Source: Novosphingobium sp.
Lineage (GTDB): Bacteria; Pseudomonadota; Alphaproteobacteria; Sphingomonadales; Sphingomonadaceae
Reading direction: 5' to 3'
NCBI RefSeq assembly: GCF_020852455.1
Contig: NZ_JADZAT010000032.1
Span: forward strand, 248,001-312,000
Length of the DNA stretch: 64,000 nt
In this document: piece by piece, positions 1-9,460 of the stretch
Layout of the letters: each line of letters starts with the position of its first letter
Numbering within the stretch: the first letter of the stretch is position 1
Translations under genes and position numbers: made by a program
The notes under the pieces: model-generated
Database searches by the model: none
Told to the model about the DNA's origin: nothing
What the model saw: the letters and a program-made list of their open reading frames with translations, nothing else

Positions 1-1658
1 GTCGCCGCGACCGGATCCGCACCCTGCGCCAGGGCGGCGGCCTCTCTGGCTTCACCAAGCGCAGCGAGAGTGAGTACGATCCGTTCGGCACCGCGCACAG
101 TTCCACCTCGATCTCGGCCGCGCTGGGCTTTGCCGTGGCCAACCAGCTGGCTGACACGCCGGGCAAGGGCATCGCGGTGATCGGCGATGGCGCGATGAGC
201 GCAGGGATGGCCTATGAGGCAATGAACAATGCCAAGCAGGCGGGCAACCGGCTGGTGGTGGTGCTGAACGACAACGATATGTCGATTGCGCCGCCGGTTG
301 GCGGGCTGTCGGCCTATCTCGCCCGGCTGGTTTCCTCGCGCCCGTTCCTGTCCTTGCGCGAGCTTGCCAAGCGGCTGTCACGCAAATTGCCCGAACCGCT
401 GCACCGCGCCGCCAAGAAGACCGATGAATTCGCCCGCGGCATGGCGATGGGCGGAACCCTGTTCGAGGAACTGGGCTTCTACTATGTCGGCCCGATCGAC
501 GGGCACAATATCGACCAGCTGGTTCCGATCCTGGAAAACGTCCGCGATGCTGCCGAAGGGCCGTGCCTGGTCCATGTCGTGACGCAGAAGGGCAAGGGCT
601 ATGCCCCGGCCGAAGCGGCGGCAGACAAGTATCACGGCGTGCAGAAGTTCGATGTGGTGACCGGCCAGCAGGTCAAGGCCCCGGCCACGGCCCCGGCCTA
701 TCAGAACGTGTTCGGCGAAACGCTGGCCAAGCTGGCCGACAGCGATCCCACGATCTGCGCGATCACCGCGGCCATGCCCAGCGGCACCGGGGTGGACAAG
801 TTCGCCCAGGCGCACCCCACACGCAGCTTCGATGTCGGGATCGCCGAACAGCATGCGGTAACCTTTGCCGCCGGGCTTGCCGCGCAGGGGATGCGCCCGT
901 TCTGCGCGATCTATTCAACCTTCCTGCAGCGCGCGTTCGACCAGGTGGTCCACGATGTCGCGATCCAGAACCTGCCGGTCCGCTTCGCGATCGACCGGGC
1001 CGGGCTGGTCGGCGCCGATGGCGCGACCCATGCCGGTTCGTTCGACATCACCTATCTGGCCACCCTGCCCAACCTGGTGGTGATGGCCGCCGCCGACGAG
1101 GCCGAGCTGGTCCACATGACCTATACCGCCGCGCTGCATGACAGCGGCCCGATCGCCTTCCGTTATCCGCGCGGCAACGGTACCGGCGTGGCCCTGCCTG
1201 AGGTTCCCCAGCAGCTTGAAATCGGCAAGGGCCGGATCGTTCGCCATGGCAGCAAGGTCGCCTTGCTTTCGCTCGGCACGCGGCTGGCCGAAGCGCTCAA
1301 GGCGGCAGATCAGCTTGAGGCCAGGGGGCTATCGACCACGGTTGCCGACCTGCGCTTTGCCAAGCCGCTCGATCACGATCTGATCCGCCAGCTGATCGCC
1401 AATCACGAAGTGGTGGTGACGGTGGAGGAAGGCAGCATCGGCGGGCTGGGTGCCCATGTGCTGACCATGGCCAGCGACGAAGGGCTGACCGACGCGGGGC
1501 TGAAGATCCGCACCCTGCGCCTGCCTGATACCTTCCAGGATCACGACAACCCCGATCGGCAATACGACGAGGCCGGGCTCAACGCCCCGCAGATCGTCGA
1601 CTGCGTGCTAAAGGCCCTGCGCCACAACAGCGCGGGTATCGAAGAGGCGCGGGCTTGA
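1..1658 (+). CDS. dxs: 1-deoxy-D-xylulose-5-phosphate synthase, 5' end outside window
   Basis: First enzyme of the non-mevalonate (MEP) isoprenoid pathway: thiamine-diphosphate-dependent condensation of pyruvate and glyceraldehyde 3-phosphate, also feeding thiamine and pyridoxal synthesis. The frame is open from base 3, so the gene is cut by the window edge; about 551 residues are visible of the usual ~640. Seen: the conserved [10 protein letters not shown] segment near the start, the thiamine-diphosphate motif GDGAMSAG...NDND, and [13 protein letters not shown] carrying the catalytic glutamate of the pyrimidine-binding domain. A transketolase C-terminal domain follows. GTG at 135 is internal and not the true start. 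The stop overlaps the next gene's start (TTGA), suggesting co-transcription. Confidence 0.97.
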   Translation, partial: RRDRIRTLRQGGGLSGFTKRSESEYDPFGTAHSSTSISAALGFAVANQLADTPGKGIAVIGDGAMSAGMAYEAMNNAKQAGNRLVVVLNDNDMSIAPPVGGLSAYLARLVSSRPFLSLRELAKRLSRKLPEPLHRAAKKTDEFARGMAMGGTLFEELGFYYVGPIDGHNIDQLVPILENVRDAAEGPCLVHVVTQKGKGYAPAEAAADKYHGVQKFDVVTGQQVKAPATAPAYQNVFGETLAKLADSDPTICAITAAMPSGTGVDKFAQAHPTRSFDVGIAEQHAVTFAAGLAAQGMRPFCAIYSTFLQRAFDQVVHDVAIQNLPVRFAIDRAGLVGADGATHAGSFDITYLATLPNLVVMAAADEAELVHMTYTAALHDSGPIAFRYPRGNGTGVALPEVPQQLEIGKGRIVRHGSKVALLSLGTRLAEALKAADQLEARGLSTTVADLRFAKPLDHDLIRQLIANHEVVVTVEEGSIGGLGAHVLTMASDEGLTDAGLKIRTLRLPDTFQDHDNPDRQYDEAGLNAPQIVDCVLKALRHNSAGIEEARA

Positions 1659-2467
1659 GCCTGCGCTGGCCGCAGCGCGTGCGGCGACTGGCGATCGGGA
1701 TCGGTGCGGGCGCGTTGTTCGCCTATGCGGTGGTGCTGGGCGGACTCTATGTCGCGCAGGACAGTCTGCTTTATCCCGCACCGCAGCAGACGGCGCCGGT
1801 GCCTGAAGGCTATCGCCAGATCCAGTTTTCCACCGCCGATGGCCTGCGCCTGTCCGCGCTGTTCCGCCCGCCAGCTTCAGACCGCCGCACGGTGGTGTTC
1901 TTTCACGGCAATGGCGATAGCTGGCAGGGCGGGGCCATGGCCAACCGCCTGATCGCGGCGGCCGGACACGGAGTGCTGCTGGTTGAATATCCCGGCTATG
2001 GCGGCAACCCGGGCCAGCCGGGTGAGCAGGCCTTCTATGCTGCCGGGCGCGCGGCGCTGGGCTGGCTCAAGGCGCAGGGGATCGGCGCGCAGCAGGTGGT
2101 GCTGGTCGGCAATTCGATCGGGTCGGGCACCGCAACCCAGCTGGCGCGCGAACTGCGCCCGGCGGGCCTCGCGATAGTATCGGGTTTCACCAGTCTGCCC
2201 GATGTGGTGGCCGAAAAGATCTGGTGGGCACCCGCCCGGCTGATCGTGCGTGATCGCTATGACAATCGCGCCAAATTGCCCGCGATCGCCGTTCCGGTCC
2301 TGGTCCTGCACGGTACTGCCGATACCATGACCGGGCCGGACCATGCGCGCGCGCTGGCCGGGGCCACGCCCCGCGCGCGGCTGGTGCTGGTGCCGGGCTT
2401 CGGCCACGAACTGGCCTATCGCGATGAAGCCCAACGGGTCCTGCTGGACTGGATTGCCGGGCTTTAG
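1655..2467 (+). CDS. alpha/beta hydrolase with N-terminal membrane anchor
   Basis: A 270-residue serine hydrolase of the alpha/beta fold. Residues ~11-32 form one hydrophobic helix, probably an inner-membrane anchor with the catalytic domain in the periplasm. Seen: HGNG oxyanion region, GNSIGSG nucleophile elbow with Ser, a candidate Asp in HGTADTM, and His in GFGHELAY, so the triad looks complete. It resembles the BEM46/YfhR-like group; substrate unknown. The start is TTG at 1655, overlapping the dxs stop, so translation is probably coupled to dxs. Its 3' end overlaps the convergent acyltransferase gene by 4 bases. Confidence 0.85.
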   Translation: MSLRWPQRVRRLAIGIGAGALFAYAVVLGGLYVAQDSLLYPAPQQTAPVPEGYRQIQFSTADGLRLSALFRPPASDRRTVVFFHGNGDSWQGGAMANRLIAAAGHGVLLVEYPGYGGNPGQPGEQAFYAAGRAALGWLKAQGIGAQQVVLVGNSIGSGTATQLARELRPAGLAIVSGFTSLPDVVAEKIWWAPARLIVRDRYDNRAKLPAIAVPVLVLHGTADTMTGPDHARALAGATPRARLVLVPGFGHELAYRDEAQRVLLDWIAGL

Positions 2468-3516
2468 GCCCCCTCGCGCAATCGCGAATTGACCCAGGCG
2501 TTGCGGGCGCGATTGACCGGCTTGTCGAAGTAGCGCCAGGTCAACCATGACACTATCGGCACCACCGCGAACGAGATTGCCGCAACTTGCAGTCGCTGGG
2601 TGAAGGGACCGCTCACCTGATAGAACCACAGTACGGCGATCGCGTGGACCAGATAGATCGCATAGGAGAGATCGGCCATCATCCGGTCGGTCGGATCCGA
2701 TGCGCGCGTTACGGTATGGATTGCGAACGGCACGGTCAGCACGGTCAGCAGCGCGCACAGGTGCTCGTTATAGACAAACAGCGGCCCACGATGCGCGCCG
2801 CCCAGCACCAGGTCGCGCCAGGGTGACAGGATCAGGGCCAGGACCAGCCCGCCGGTGGTCAGCGCTGAAACCCAGGCGATCCGCGCTGACGGACGCCAGG
2901 CGAACCGCGCGGCGGCCACTCCGATCACGAAAAAGGCCAGGTAGTTGCCCAGGCTGAGCGGCAGTCCGACCAGCGCCCACAGCAACGATCCGGCCAGGGT
3001 CAGCACCACGAACGGCCTGAACCATCTGCTGGCCGCGATCGCGGCGATCAGCGGAGCGACCAGATAGAACTGCATTTCGATATCAAGCGACCAGGCCGGG
3101 CCGACCAGTCCGACCGGCAATTGCGCATAGCCCAGCAGCACCAGGCTCGACACGGCAAGATGGCGCGGATCGGATTGGACCAGATCGCCCGGTAGCTGGC
3201 CCAGCACGGCCCGGGCGACCAGCATCAGCAGCGATACCAGCAGCAGCAACGGAATCAGTCGCCAGAACCGGCTGACGATATAGGTCCAATAGGGGCTGCG
3301 GGTGTGACGATACTTGTTCACCCACATCGTCTGGACCCAGTACCCAGACAGGACAAAGAACGTCATCACCGCATAGCTGCCCAGCGCCAGGCGGCTGAAA
3401 TGGTGCACGAAGACCAGCATGGCCAGGAACAGCCGGAAGGCCCCCGGATCGATCGGGCGCACCAGCCTTCCGGCCAGATTGAGCGCACCGTGCAGCAGCC
3501 CCCCGATCGCAGTCAT
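2464..3516 (-). CDS. acyltransferase 3 family membrane protein (OafA/NodX-like)
   Basis: A 350-residue polytopic protein with about ten hydrophobic helices. Family members O-acylate sugars of surface polysaccharides at the inner membrane. Seen: an early VHHFSR segment (family histidine) and FFVLSGYW, the hallmark of acyltransferase family 3. It is the last gene of a leftward run (polymerase, branching-type glycosyltransferase, methyltransferase, this gene) with 4-base overlaps or very short gaps. I infer that it acetylates or otherwise acylates the polymer made by the locus; the acceptor sugar cannot be told from sequence. Confidence 0.85.
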   Translation of the reverse strand: MTAIGGLLHGALNLAGRLVRPIDPGAFRLFLAMLVFVHHFSRLALGSYAVMTFFVLSGYWVQTMWVNKYRHTRSPYWTYIVSRFWRLIPLLLLVSLLMLVARAVLGQLPGDLVQSDPRHLAVSSLVLLGYAQLPVGLVGPAWSLDIEMQFYLVAPLIAAIAASRWFRPFVVLTLAGSLLWALVGLPLSLGNYLAFFVIGVAAARFAWRPSARIAWVSALTTGGLVLALILSPWRDLVLGGAHRGPLFVYNEHLCALLTVLTVPFAIHTVTRASDPTDRMMADLSYAIYLVHAIAVLWFYQVSGPFTQRLQVAAISFAVVPIVSWLTWRYFDKPVNRARNAWVNSRLREGA

Positions 3517-3522
3517 GCGCGC

Positions 3523-4278
3523 CTACTTGCCCAGCGGCAGGAGGCTTTTGGCTCTCCCCCAGATGTGGCGGGGCAGCTTGGCGGCCAGCTTGCCCAGCGA
3601 AACCTGATCGTGTTCGGCAAAGGCATTGTACTTTTCGGGATGGACGAGATCGCGCACGATCCCGTCGGCGCTCCAGTTGACGAACCGGCCAAGCTCGTCG
3701 TGCAGCTTCTCGGTACTGTCCTGACGGACGTAGAGCACGGTGTTCTGCCGGTACCAGTAATGCAGCCGATCATCGCCCCAGGCAAACGGCCGCACGATGT
3801 CGAACGGGACGAAGCCCTTCAGCATGAACTTTTCGGCCCACCAGCTCGGCCATTGCTCGTTGATATGGCCATAGCCGCCCTGGTGCGGGATCGCAGCCGC
3901 GAACAGCACCAGATCGGATGCCCCGGTCAGCGCGCTGACCAGCGTCATGGCATGTTTCTGATCAACGTGTTCGGCCACTTCCAGGCACACCGCGAGATCG
4001 AACGTCCCTTCGACCGAAAACTGCTCGTCGATGCGCCGGGTCTCATAGCATTCGCGCGGAATCAGCAGTTCTTCGGGTTTGTTCCATGGGCCATCGACAG
4101 CGTGGACCCGGCTGCAGCCCAGTTTCATCGCCGCGCTCGACCAATGGGCATTGCCGCAGCCGACTTCGAGGAAGGAGTCGAACGCGCGCAGTTGCCGCAG
4201 GCGGGCCAGGATGACCTCCGCCGATCTGAAGGTCATTTCACCGTATTTGGAGTGCCAGCTCACTGGATAGGCAGTCAT
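3523..4278 (-). CDS. class I SAM-dependent methyltransferase, polysaccharide locus
   Basis: A 251-residue soluble protein. Motif I of the Rossmann-fold methyltransferases is seen as FLEVGCGNAHW, followed by an acidic post-I segment (HAVDGPW) and CLEVAEHVDQ, typical of small-molecule or glycan methyltransferases. The start ATG at 4278 overlaps the stop of the upstream glycosyltransferase (ATGA), so the pair is co-translated. In this context it probably methylates a sugar hydroxyl or capping residue of the surface polymer. The exact acceptor is unknown. Confidence 0.82.
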   Translation of the reverse strand: MTAYPVSWHSKYGEMTFRSAEVILARLRQLRAFDSFLEVGCGNAHWSSAAMKLGCSRVHAVDGPWNKPEELLIPRECYETRRIDEQFSVEGTFDLAVCLEVAEHVDQKHAMTLVSALTGASDLVLFAAAIPHQGGYGHINEQWPSWWAEKFMLKGFVPFDIVRPFAWGDDRLHYWYRQNTVLYVRQDSTEKLHDELGRFVNWSADGIVRDLVHPEKYNAFAEHDQVSLGKLAAKLPRHIWGRAKSLLPLGK

Positions 4279-5225
4279 TTTGCGTTCCCGATATCAAGCA
4301 GATTGGAATCGATCCAATCCAGCAGTTCCGTCTGATTTGATTTGATCTTGCGGGTGAAGAACTTGCCGCTGTCGGCCAGCTCTGCCCGGGTTTTGGCATT
4401 GTCCTGGATCCAGCGCCCGTCATCGGCGGCGACATGGTGCAAGGGCGCGTCAAGGACGGTACGGTATCCCAGGTCTGCGTCTGGCCCGATGATTGCGCCG
4501 CGGTCCAGCACCGTTCCCAGAACGGTCTGGATATAGGTCTCGTCGGGCGCAAAGGTTGAGCGAAAGGGCCGCTTCAGGCGCTGCGCGGTTTCGCCTTCGA
4601 GCAGTTCCCTTGCAGCGTCGCAGGTTATCGCCCACCATTGACTGCCATAGCAGGGCACGCTGGGGTCGATCTCGCGGGCGAAATCGCGATGCCGCCAGCC
4701 GGACAGCTTGTTGATCGCCCTGACCGCCAGATCATCCAGCCTGGCCGGGTAGAGCGCGCTGCGATACAGCGCTGCGGGCGCCAGCGGGCGATTGCGCCAA
4801 TGCCGTGCAATCCGGCCATACAGGAACGAATTCGCGCGGATTTCAACCAGCTGGAGGAAGTTTCCCCGGGGGTGTGCCGCCAGCATCGCGGCAAGTTCGC
4901 TGACCGGCCTGATCGGATAGCAATGCCCCGAAATCAGCACCAGATGATCGTATTGGCCGGCCTTCAGCGCGGCTTCGATCAGCCGCAAGGTTGCTTCAAC
5001 CAGGCTGAAGTCGGCCCAGTAGGTGGCAATCGGATCGGCTACCAGATTGACCCGATCAAGCCCGGCAAGATCGCCGGGGGTGATCGCCGAGCGGCGATCA
5101 AGGTGCAGGAACAGGTCATTGGGGGCCAGTCGATCCGCCAGCCGGTTGAGCAGGGCCGGATCGTCATGAGCCAGCACCAGGAATGCAGTTCGATGGGGAC
5201 GGGCATCCGCCGCAGCCGATCTCAT
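4275..5225 (-). CDS. GT14-type (core-2/I-branching) glycosyltransferase
   Basis: A 316-residue protein resembling the beta-1,6-N-acetylglucosaminyltransferase (core-2/I-branching enzyme) family, GT14. Seen: an opening AFLVLAHDDPALLNRL, an LHLDRRS segment, DHLVLISGHCYPIRP, GSQWWAITCDAA, and FAPDETYIQTVL, which matches the family's PDE..F.T block. It probably transfers a pentose or hexosamine; bacterial members include xylosyl- and GlcNAc-transferases. A UDP-xylose synthase gene lies a few kilobases away, so xylose is a possible donor (inference). Start and stop overlap both neighbours by 4 bases. Confidence 0.85.
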   Translation of the reverse strand: MRSAAADARPHRTAFLVLAHDDPALLNRLADRLAPNDLFLHLDRRSAITPGDLAGLDRVNLVADPIATYWADFSLVEATLRLIEAALKAGQYDHLVLISGHCYPIRPVSELAAMLAAHPRGNFLQLVEIRANSFLYGRIARHWRNRPLAPAALYRSALYPARLDDLAVRAINKLSGWRHRDFAREIDPSVPCYGSQWWAITCDAARELLEGETAQRLKRPFRSTFAPDETYIQTVLGTVLDRGAIIGPDADLGYRTVLDAPLHHVAADDGRWIQDNAKTRAELADSGKFFTRKIKSNQTELLDWIDSNLLDIGNAK

Positions 5226-6688
5226 TTCGGGCGGGCGCCGTGATCGATCGTACCCAGCATGGCCCGGCGCCGTGCGACCGCCGGGGGCAGGCCAGGCGCT
5301 GTCGGAGCCGCCAGGGCACGCCCGGCCAGCCGTTGTGGGCTGGCTTTCCGCTTCGGATTACGGCGGGCATAGAGGAAATACCAAAGCAGGACCGGCGCAG
5401 CGAAGAAGATGCCCTGGCGGAATACCGTGACCGGAGATCCATCGCGGTAGGCGACGATCAGGGTCGCCAGGAATATCATGTACCCCGCGACATGGATCGG
5501 GCGCTGCGGCCCAAGCGCAAATCGTCGGTAGATCAGGCCCAGGACATAGCCCCACGCCGCGCAGGTGATCACCACGCCGAGCCAGCCCAGCGCATACCAG
5601 CCATTCCCCGGCAATGAACGTGTTGCCCCGACCGGATAGCCATAGTCGAACAGCGAGAAGCGTTCGAACGGGGCACCAAAGGGCTTGCCCGGCCACAACA
5701 CGCGCGGCACCGGTTCGGTAAACACCTGCAGGATATCGTTGAAATAGCCATAGGTTTGGCTGCGCTGCGGCACGACGTAGACGATATATTCGAAGAATTC
5801 GAGATTGGCGAAATCCATCCCCTCCATGAACTTCAGCCGGTCGGAGCCCTGTTTGCGATAGTCGGACTCTTCGCCAAAAAAGACCCGGATTGCCTGCCCG
5901 CGGTCGTCACCGACCGTGGCAAACAAGAGTGCGGCGCCGGCGAATAGCGCGCTGACCTGGAGTGAGGGGAAGCGGCGACGCTGCTGGAAGAGATAAAGCA
6001 GCGCGGTTGCGAAAAGCGCCGAAATGAACGGGCCGCGTCCGCCGGTCCCGGCCCGCGCTGCTACGAAGATGGCCAGCGGAGCCAGTGCGATCAGGCGAAA
6101 GCGGAACAGCCAGGCCGACAGTGCGGTCAAGGGTACCAGCATCATCTGTGCTTCGGTGAAGTATCCGCTGCTGCGGGTGTTGTAGATCACCCCCGTGGCC
6201 TTGTCGCGCCCCATCCCCGACAGGGTGTTGAAATCGGCTGCGGCCGAATAGTGCGTGGCCAGCGACCAGATCGCGAGCGGACCGCAAATGGCCAGAACCA
6301 AGGGAAAGACTCGCGCCATCCGGTTGCGCTCGTCATCTAGCGCGGGTTCCTTGCGGAACCGCATTTCAACTGCGCCTTGCCGAAAGCAGAAGAACGCGAA
6401 TGCCAGCAGGCCCAAATTGGTAGCGATGATGACCGTAATCTTGTCGGACAGCGAAGGCGTGAACCGAAAGGCGCGGTAGATCTCACTGTAATCCAGCCAG
6501 TATGACAGGAAGGGCCTGACCACGAAGACCAGTCCGTGGAACAGCAGGTAGATCGTAAAGGGATGAAATACGCTGAAATAGCGGCTGTTGACGAAGGCGA
6601 AGGTGATCGCGCCGAACAGCAGGGCCGAAGCAAACAGCACCACCAAATACACGGCTAACCCTCCGAACCCAGCAAACGCAGTTCGCAA
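5222..6688 (-). CDS. Wzy-like O-antigen/exopolysaccharide polymerase
   Basis: A 488-residue integral membrane protein with roughly ten to twelve hydrophobic helices and one large loop (about residues 255-340), the arrangement of Wzy polymerases that join undecaprenyl-linked repeat units in the periplasm. No catalytic motif is conserved enough across Wzy proteins to name. The loop contains a YVVPQRSQTYGYFNDI stretch with charged residues. It is the first gene of the leftward operon 6688-2464. Together with the flippase at 22617-24002 it points to a Wzx/Wzy-type assembly route. Confidence 0.78.
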   Translation of the reverse strand: MRTAFAGFGGLAVYLVVLFASALLFGAITFAFVNSRYFSVFHPFTIYLLFHGLVFVVRPFLSYWLDYSEIYRAFRFTPSLSDKITVIIATNLGLLAFAFFCFRQGAVEMRFRKEPALDDERNRMARVFPLVLAICGPLAIWSLATHYSAAADFNTLSGMGRDKATGVIYNTRSSGYFTEAQMMLVPLTALSAWLFRFRLIALAPLAIFVAARAGTGGRGPFISALFATALLYLFQQRRRFPSLQVSALFAGAALLFATVGDDRGQAIRVFFGEESDYRKQGSDRLKFMEGMDFANLEFFEYIVYVVPQRSQTYGYFNDILQVFTEPVPRVLWPGKPFGAPFERFSLFDYGYPVGATRSLPGNGWYALGWLGVVITCAAWGYVLGLIYRRFALGPQRPIHVAGYMIFLATLIVAYRDGSPVTVFRQGIFFAAPVLLWYFLYARRNPKRKASPQRLAGRALAAPTAPGLPPAVARRRAMLGTIDHGARPK

Positions 6689-6900
6689 GCGCTTTGGCAG
6701 GTGCGCGGAAACATGGCAAGCTGGAGCAAATTCTCGTCGGCCAGCTTGTGCTGGACCCGGGCTTTACCTATAGCCCTGAAAACACAAGAAGGCCTCGCAG
6801 CGGCCTGGTCCGTCGGCACCGCGTGCTTGTCGCCACTGCAGGGTTTGGAATTGGCTGGAAGGAAAGTTCCGGAAGGCCGTGGTCGCAAGCAATCGGATCA

Positions 6901-7569
6901 ATGGAAAAAATCAGCACCAGTCAAGGTTCGACGTCGTACTGGGACGGCTATTATCGCCAGGGCCAGGTTCCTGAACTGCCTTCGCAGTTTGCACTGTTCG
7001 TGGCCAACGAGCTGGCCACAGGCGTGCTGCCGCCGGTGGCCGGCGTCATCGACCTGGGTTGCGGTAATGGCCGCGATGGGCTGTTCCTTGCCCGGCAGGG
7101 CTACCGGCTGGGCGGACTGGATCGTTCGGCCGATGCGATCGAGGTTTGCCGTGAACGCCTGGCCGGCAGTGACCCGCAAAGCCAGGCCCGTGCGCGGTTT
7201 GAACAGGGTGCGGCCGATGGCGATGGACTGGCCATGCTGGCTGACTGGCTCGCAGGACCGGTGCTGATCTATTCGCGTTTCTTCTTCCACGCAGTCGATG
7301 ATGAAACCGAAGTTCGGATCCTTGAACGGATCGGCAAGGTGCTCGGGCAGACCGGCGGGGTGCTGGCGGTGGAGTTCCGAACCACGCAGGATGCCGCCGG
7401 AGCCAAGGAAACCGGTGCGCATTATCGCCGCTATGTCGATCCGGCAGCCTTTGTCGCGCGGCTTGCCGAAAACGGATTGAAGACCAGCTGGCAGGCCGAA
7501 GGGCGCGGAATGGCCAAGTATCGTAACGACGATGCCCATGTCGCCCGGATCGTCGCCCAACCGTGGTAG
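6901..7569 (+). CDS. class I SAM-dependent methyltransferase
   Basis: A 222-residue methyltransferase. Motif I is VIDLGCGNGRDG and the acidic end of strand 2 is GGLDRSADA. The open frame continues upstream to 6694, but residues before the ATG at 6901 have no family character and ATG leads straight into EKISTSQGSTSYWDGYY, so I use 6901. Its stop overlaps the GTG start of the LicD-like gene by 7 bases, making a two-gene rightward unit divergent from the polymerase operon. It may modify the group that the LicD-like enzyme adds, but that is inference. Confidence 0.82.
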   Translation: MEKISTSQGSTSYWDGYYRQGQVPELPSQFALFVANELATGVLPPVAGVIDLGCGNGRDGLFLARQGYRLGGLDRSADAIEVCRERLAGSDPQSQARARFEQGAADGDGLAMLADWLAGPVLIYSRFFFHAVDDETEVRILERIGKVLGQTGGVLAVEFRTTQDAAGAKETGAHYRRYVDPAAFVARLAENGLKTSWQAEGRGMAKYRNDDAHVARIVAQPW

Positions 7570-8420
7570 CTTATCTTGATGGCCAGCCCAGTGAGAAGCT
7601 GCGGCGCTTGCAACAAGTGCAGCAGGATCTGGCCGTTCAACTGACTGACTATTGCCGCAAGCGGGACCTGCAGCCCTTCCTGGTCGCGGGTTCTGCCTTG
7701 GGTGCCTGGCGTGATGGCGGGATCATCGCCTGGGACGATGATATCGACATCGGCTTGCTGCGCGAAGACTATGACACGCTGATCGAAGCACTGGCCAACG
7801 ATCCAATCCCCGGAGTCACGCTGCAAAGCTGGCGAACCACCCCCGGATACCCGTTTGCTTTCGCCAAGCTTCGCCTGGATGGAACCCGGGTGGATGAATC
7901 GACCGCATTGGGCCCGCAATTCCACCAGGGCATCTTCATCGACATTTTCCCGTTCGATGCGCTGCCGCGCAATCCGCTCTGGCGCAAGGTTCAGTACGGA
8001 ATCTTGCTGGCCTGTAACCTGTTCATGCTGTCATTCAGCCGCGAGGCGGCCATGAACGCAACGTCGCCGCTGTTCCGTCGCTTGCGTTTGGCCGCACTGG
8101 CGATCCGGCCGCTGGTGCCGATGCGGGCGCTGGCCGCGATGTCCGGCTGGGCTTACCGCCTGCCGCCCGCAGCCAAGTCTGACACCTGTGTATCATTCAA
8201 CATGTACGGGATCCGCTTTGCCTGGAAGACCCGGATTGCTCGGGCCGCGCTGGTGCCGCCGCAACTGGTGCCGTTTGGATCGACGCAGCTGCCGGTTCCG
8301 GCAGACTGCCACGCCTATCTGACCGGTATCTTTGGAGACTACGCTAAGCGCCCGCCGAGCAATTCCCAGCGGCCAGGCCATATCCGGGATGTCGATTTCG
8401 GCGACAGGGCAGACCGATAG
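7563..8420 (+). CDS. LicD family phosphotransferase
   Basis: A 285-residue protein of the LicD family, whose members attach phosphocholine or related phospho-alditols to glycans using a nucleotidyltransferase-like fold. Seen: PFLVAGSALGAWRDGG followed by WDDDIDIGLLREDYD, with the DDDID metal-binding acidic cluster intact, then KLRLDGTRVDE and HQGIFIDIFPFD, all standard LicD blocks. The start is probably GTG at 7563 inside the end of the methyltransferase gene; a TTG about 15 codons in is an alternative. It suggests that the surface polymer carries a phospho-substituent. No choline kinase or cytidylyltransferase gene (licA, licC) lies next to it. Confidence 0.85.
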   Translation: MVAYLDGQPSEKLRRLQQVQQDLAVQLTDYCRKRDLQPFLVAGSALGAWRDGGIIAWDDDIDIGLLREDYDTLIEALANDPIPGVTLQSWRTTPGYPFAFAKLRLDGTRVDESTALGPQFHQGIFIDIFPFDALPRNPLWRKVQYGILLACNLFMLSFSREAAMNATSPLFRRLRLAALAIRPLVPMRALAAMSGWAYRLPPAAKSDTCVSFNMYGIRFAWKTRIARAALVPPQLVPFGSTQLPVPADCHAYLTGIFGDYAKRPPSNSQRPGHIRDVDFGDRADR

Positions 8421-8434
8421 ACTGGCCGCGGTGT

Positions 8435-9412
8435 TCAGTTTGCGCTGAGCAGGCTGCGGAAATAGTCGATTGTTTTCACCAGACCTTCGCGCAGCGGCAC
8501 GGATACATCCCAGCCCAGGGTATCGCGCGCACGGGTAATGTCGGGCTGGCGCTGGCGCGGATCGTCCTGCGGCAGCGGGCGGAACACTACTTGTGACTCG
8601 CTGCCGGTCAGCTCGATCACCGCTTCGGCCAGTTCGAGCATGGTGAATTCGCCAGGATTGCCAAGATTGATCGGACCGGTGACCGTGTCGGGCGTCGCCA
8701 TCAGCGCCATCAGTCCGCGCACCAGATCGTCGACATAGCAGAACGAACGGGTCTGCTTGCCATCGCCATAGATCGTGATGTCTTCGCCGCGCAGCGCCTG
8801 GACGATGAAATTCGAAACCACACGTCCGTCGTTGGGGTGCATGTGCGGGCCATAGGTGTTGAAGATCCGCGCCACCTTGATCGCGACATTGCTCTGGCGG
8901 TGATAGTCGAAGAACAGCGTCTCGGCACAGCGCTTGCCTTCGTCATAGCAGCTGCGCGGCCCGATCGGGTTGACATTGCCCCAATAGTCCTCGGTCTGCG
9001 GATGGACTGCCGGGTCGCCATAGACCTCGCTGGTCGAAGCCTGGAGGATCGGCACCTTGAGGCGCTTGGCCAGGCCCAGCATATTGACCGCGCCAACCAC
9101 GCTGGTCTTGGTCGTCTGTACCGGGTCGAACTGGTAATGCACCGGCGATGCCGGGCAGGCGAGGTTGTAAACCTCGTCCACTTCGACGAACAGCGGGATC
9201 GTCACATCGTGACGCAGCAGCTCGAATTCGGGGTGGCCCATCAGCGCTGCCACGTTGCCGCGGGTGCCGGTGAAGAAATTGTCCACGCACAGCACCTGGT
9301 CGCCATTTTCCAGCAGCCGCGCGCACAGGTGCGAGCCGATGAAACCAGCGCCGCCGGTTACCAGGACCCGCTTCTTGGTCGAATAGCGCATGGGCCGGGC
9401 GGGTGTGGTCAT
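8435..9412 (-). CDS. UDP-glucuronate decarboxylase (UDP-xylose synthase)
   Basis: A 325-residue extended short-chain dehydrogenase that converts UDP-glucuronate to UDP-xylose. Seen: NAD-binding [12 protein letters not shown], the catalytic tyrosine-lysine pair in [20 protein letters not shown] with the active-site Ser/Glu, and [16 protein letters not shown], all characteristic of UXS proteins rather than of UDP-glucose epimerases. Length is normal for bacterial UXS. It is the distal gene of the leftward run starting at 14534, 48 bases beyond a glycosyltransferase gene. It implies xylose, or a sugar derived from it, in the polymer. Confidence 0.92.
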   Translation of the reverse strand: MTTPARPMRYSTKKRVLVTGGAGFIGSHLCARLLENGDQVLCVDNFFTGTRGNVAALMGHPEFELLRHDVTIPLFVEVDEVYNLACPASPVHYQFDPVQTTKTSVVGAVNMLGLAKRLKVPILQASTSEVYGDPAVHPQTEDYWGNVNPIGPRSCYDEGKRCAETLFFDYHRQSNVAIKVARIFNTYGPHMHPNDGRVVSNFIVQALRGEDITIYGDGKQTRSFCYVDDLVRGLMALMATPDTVTGPINLGNPGEFTMLELAEAVIELTGSESQVVFRPLPQDDPRQRQPDITRARDTLGWDVSVPLREGLVKTIDYFRSLLSAN

Positions 9413-9460
9413 GGTCTGGGTACGCCGTTCACTGGAGGTTGGATCAGGCCCGATCCATGC

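Noticed and set aside
6694..6900. Longer N-terminus of the methyltransferase at 6901
   Set aside because: The added 69 residues have no family character and would occupy the whole divergent promoter region.
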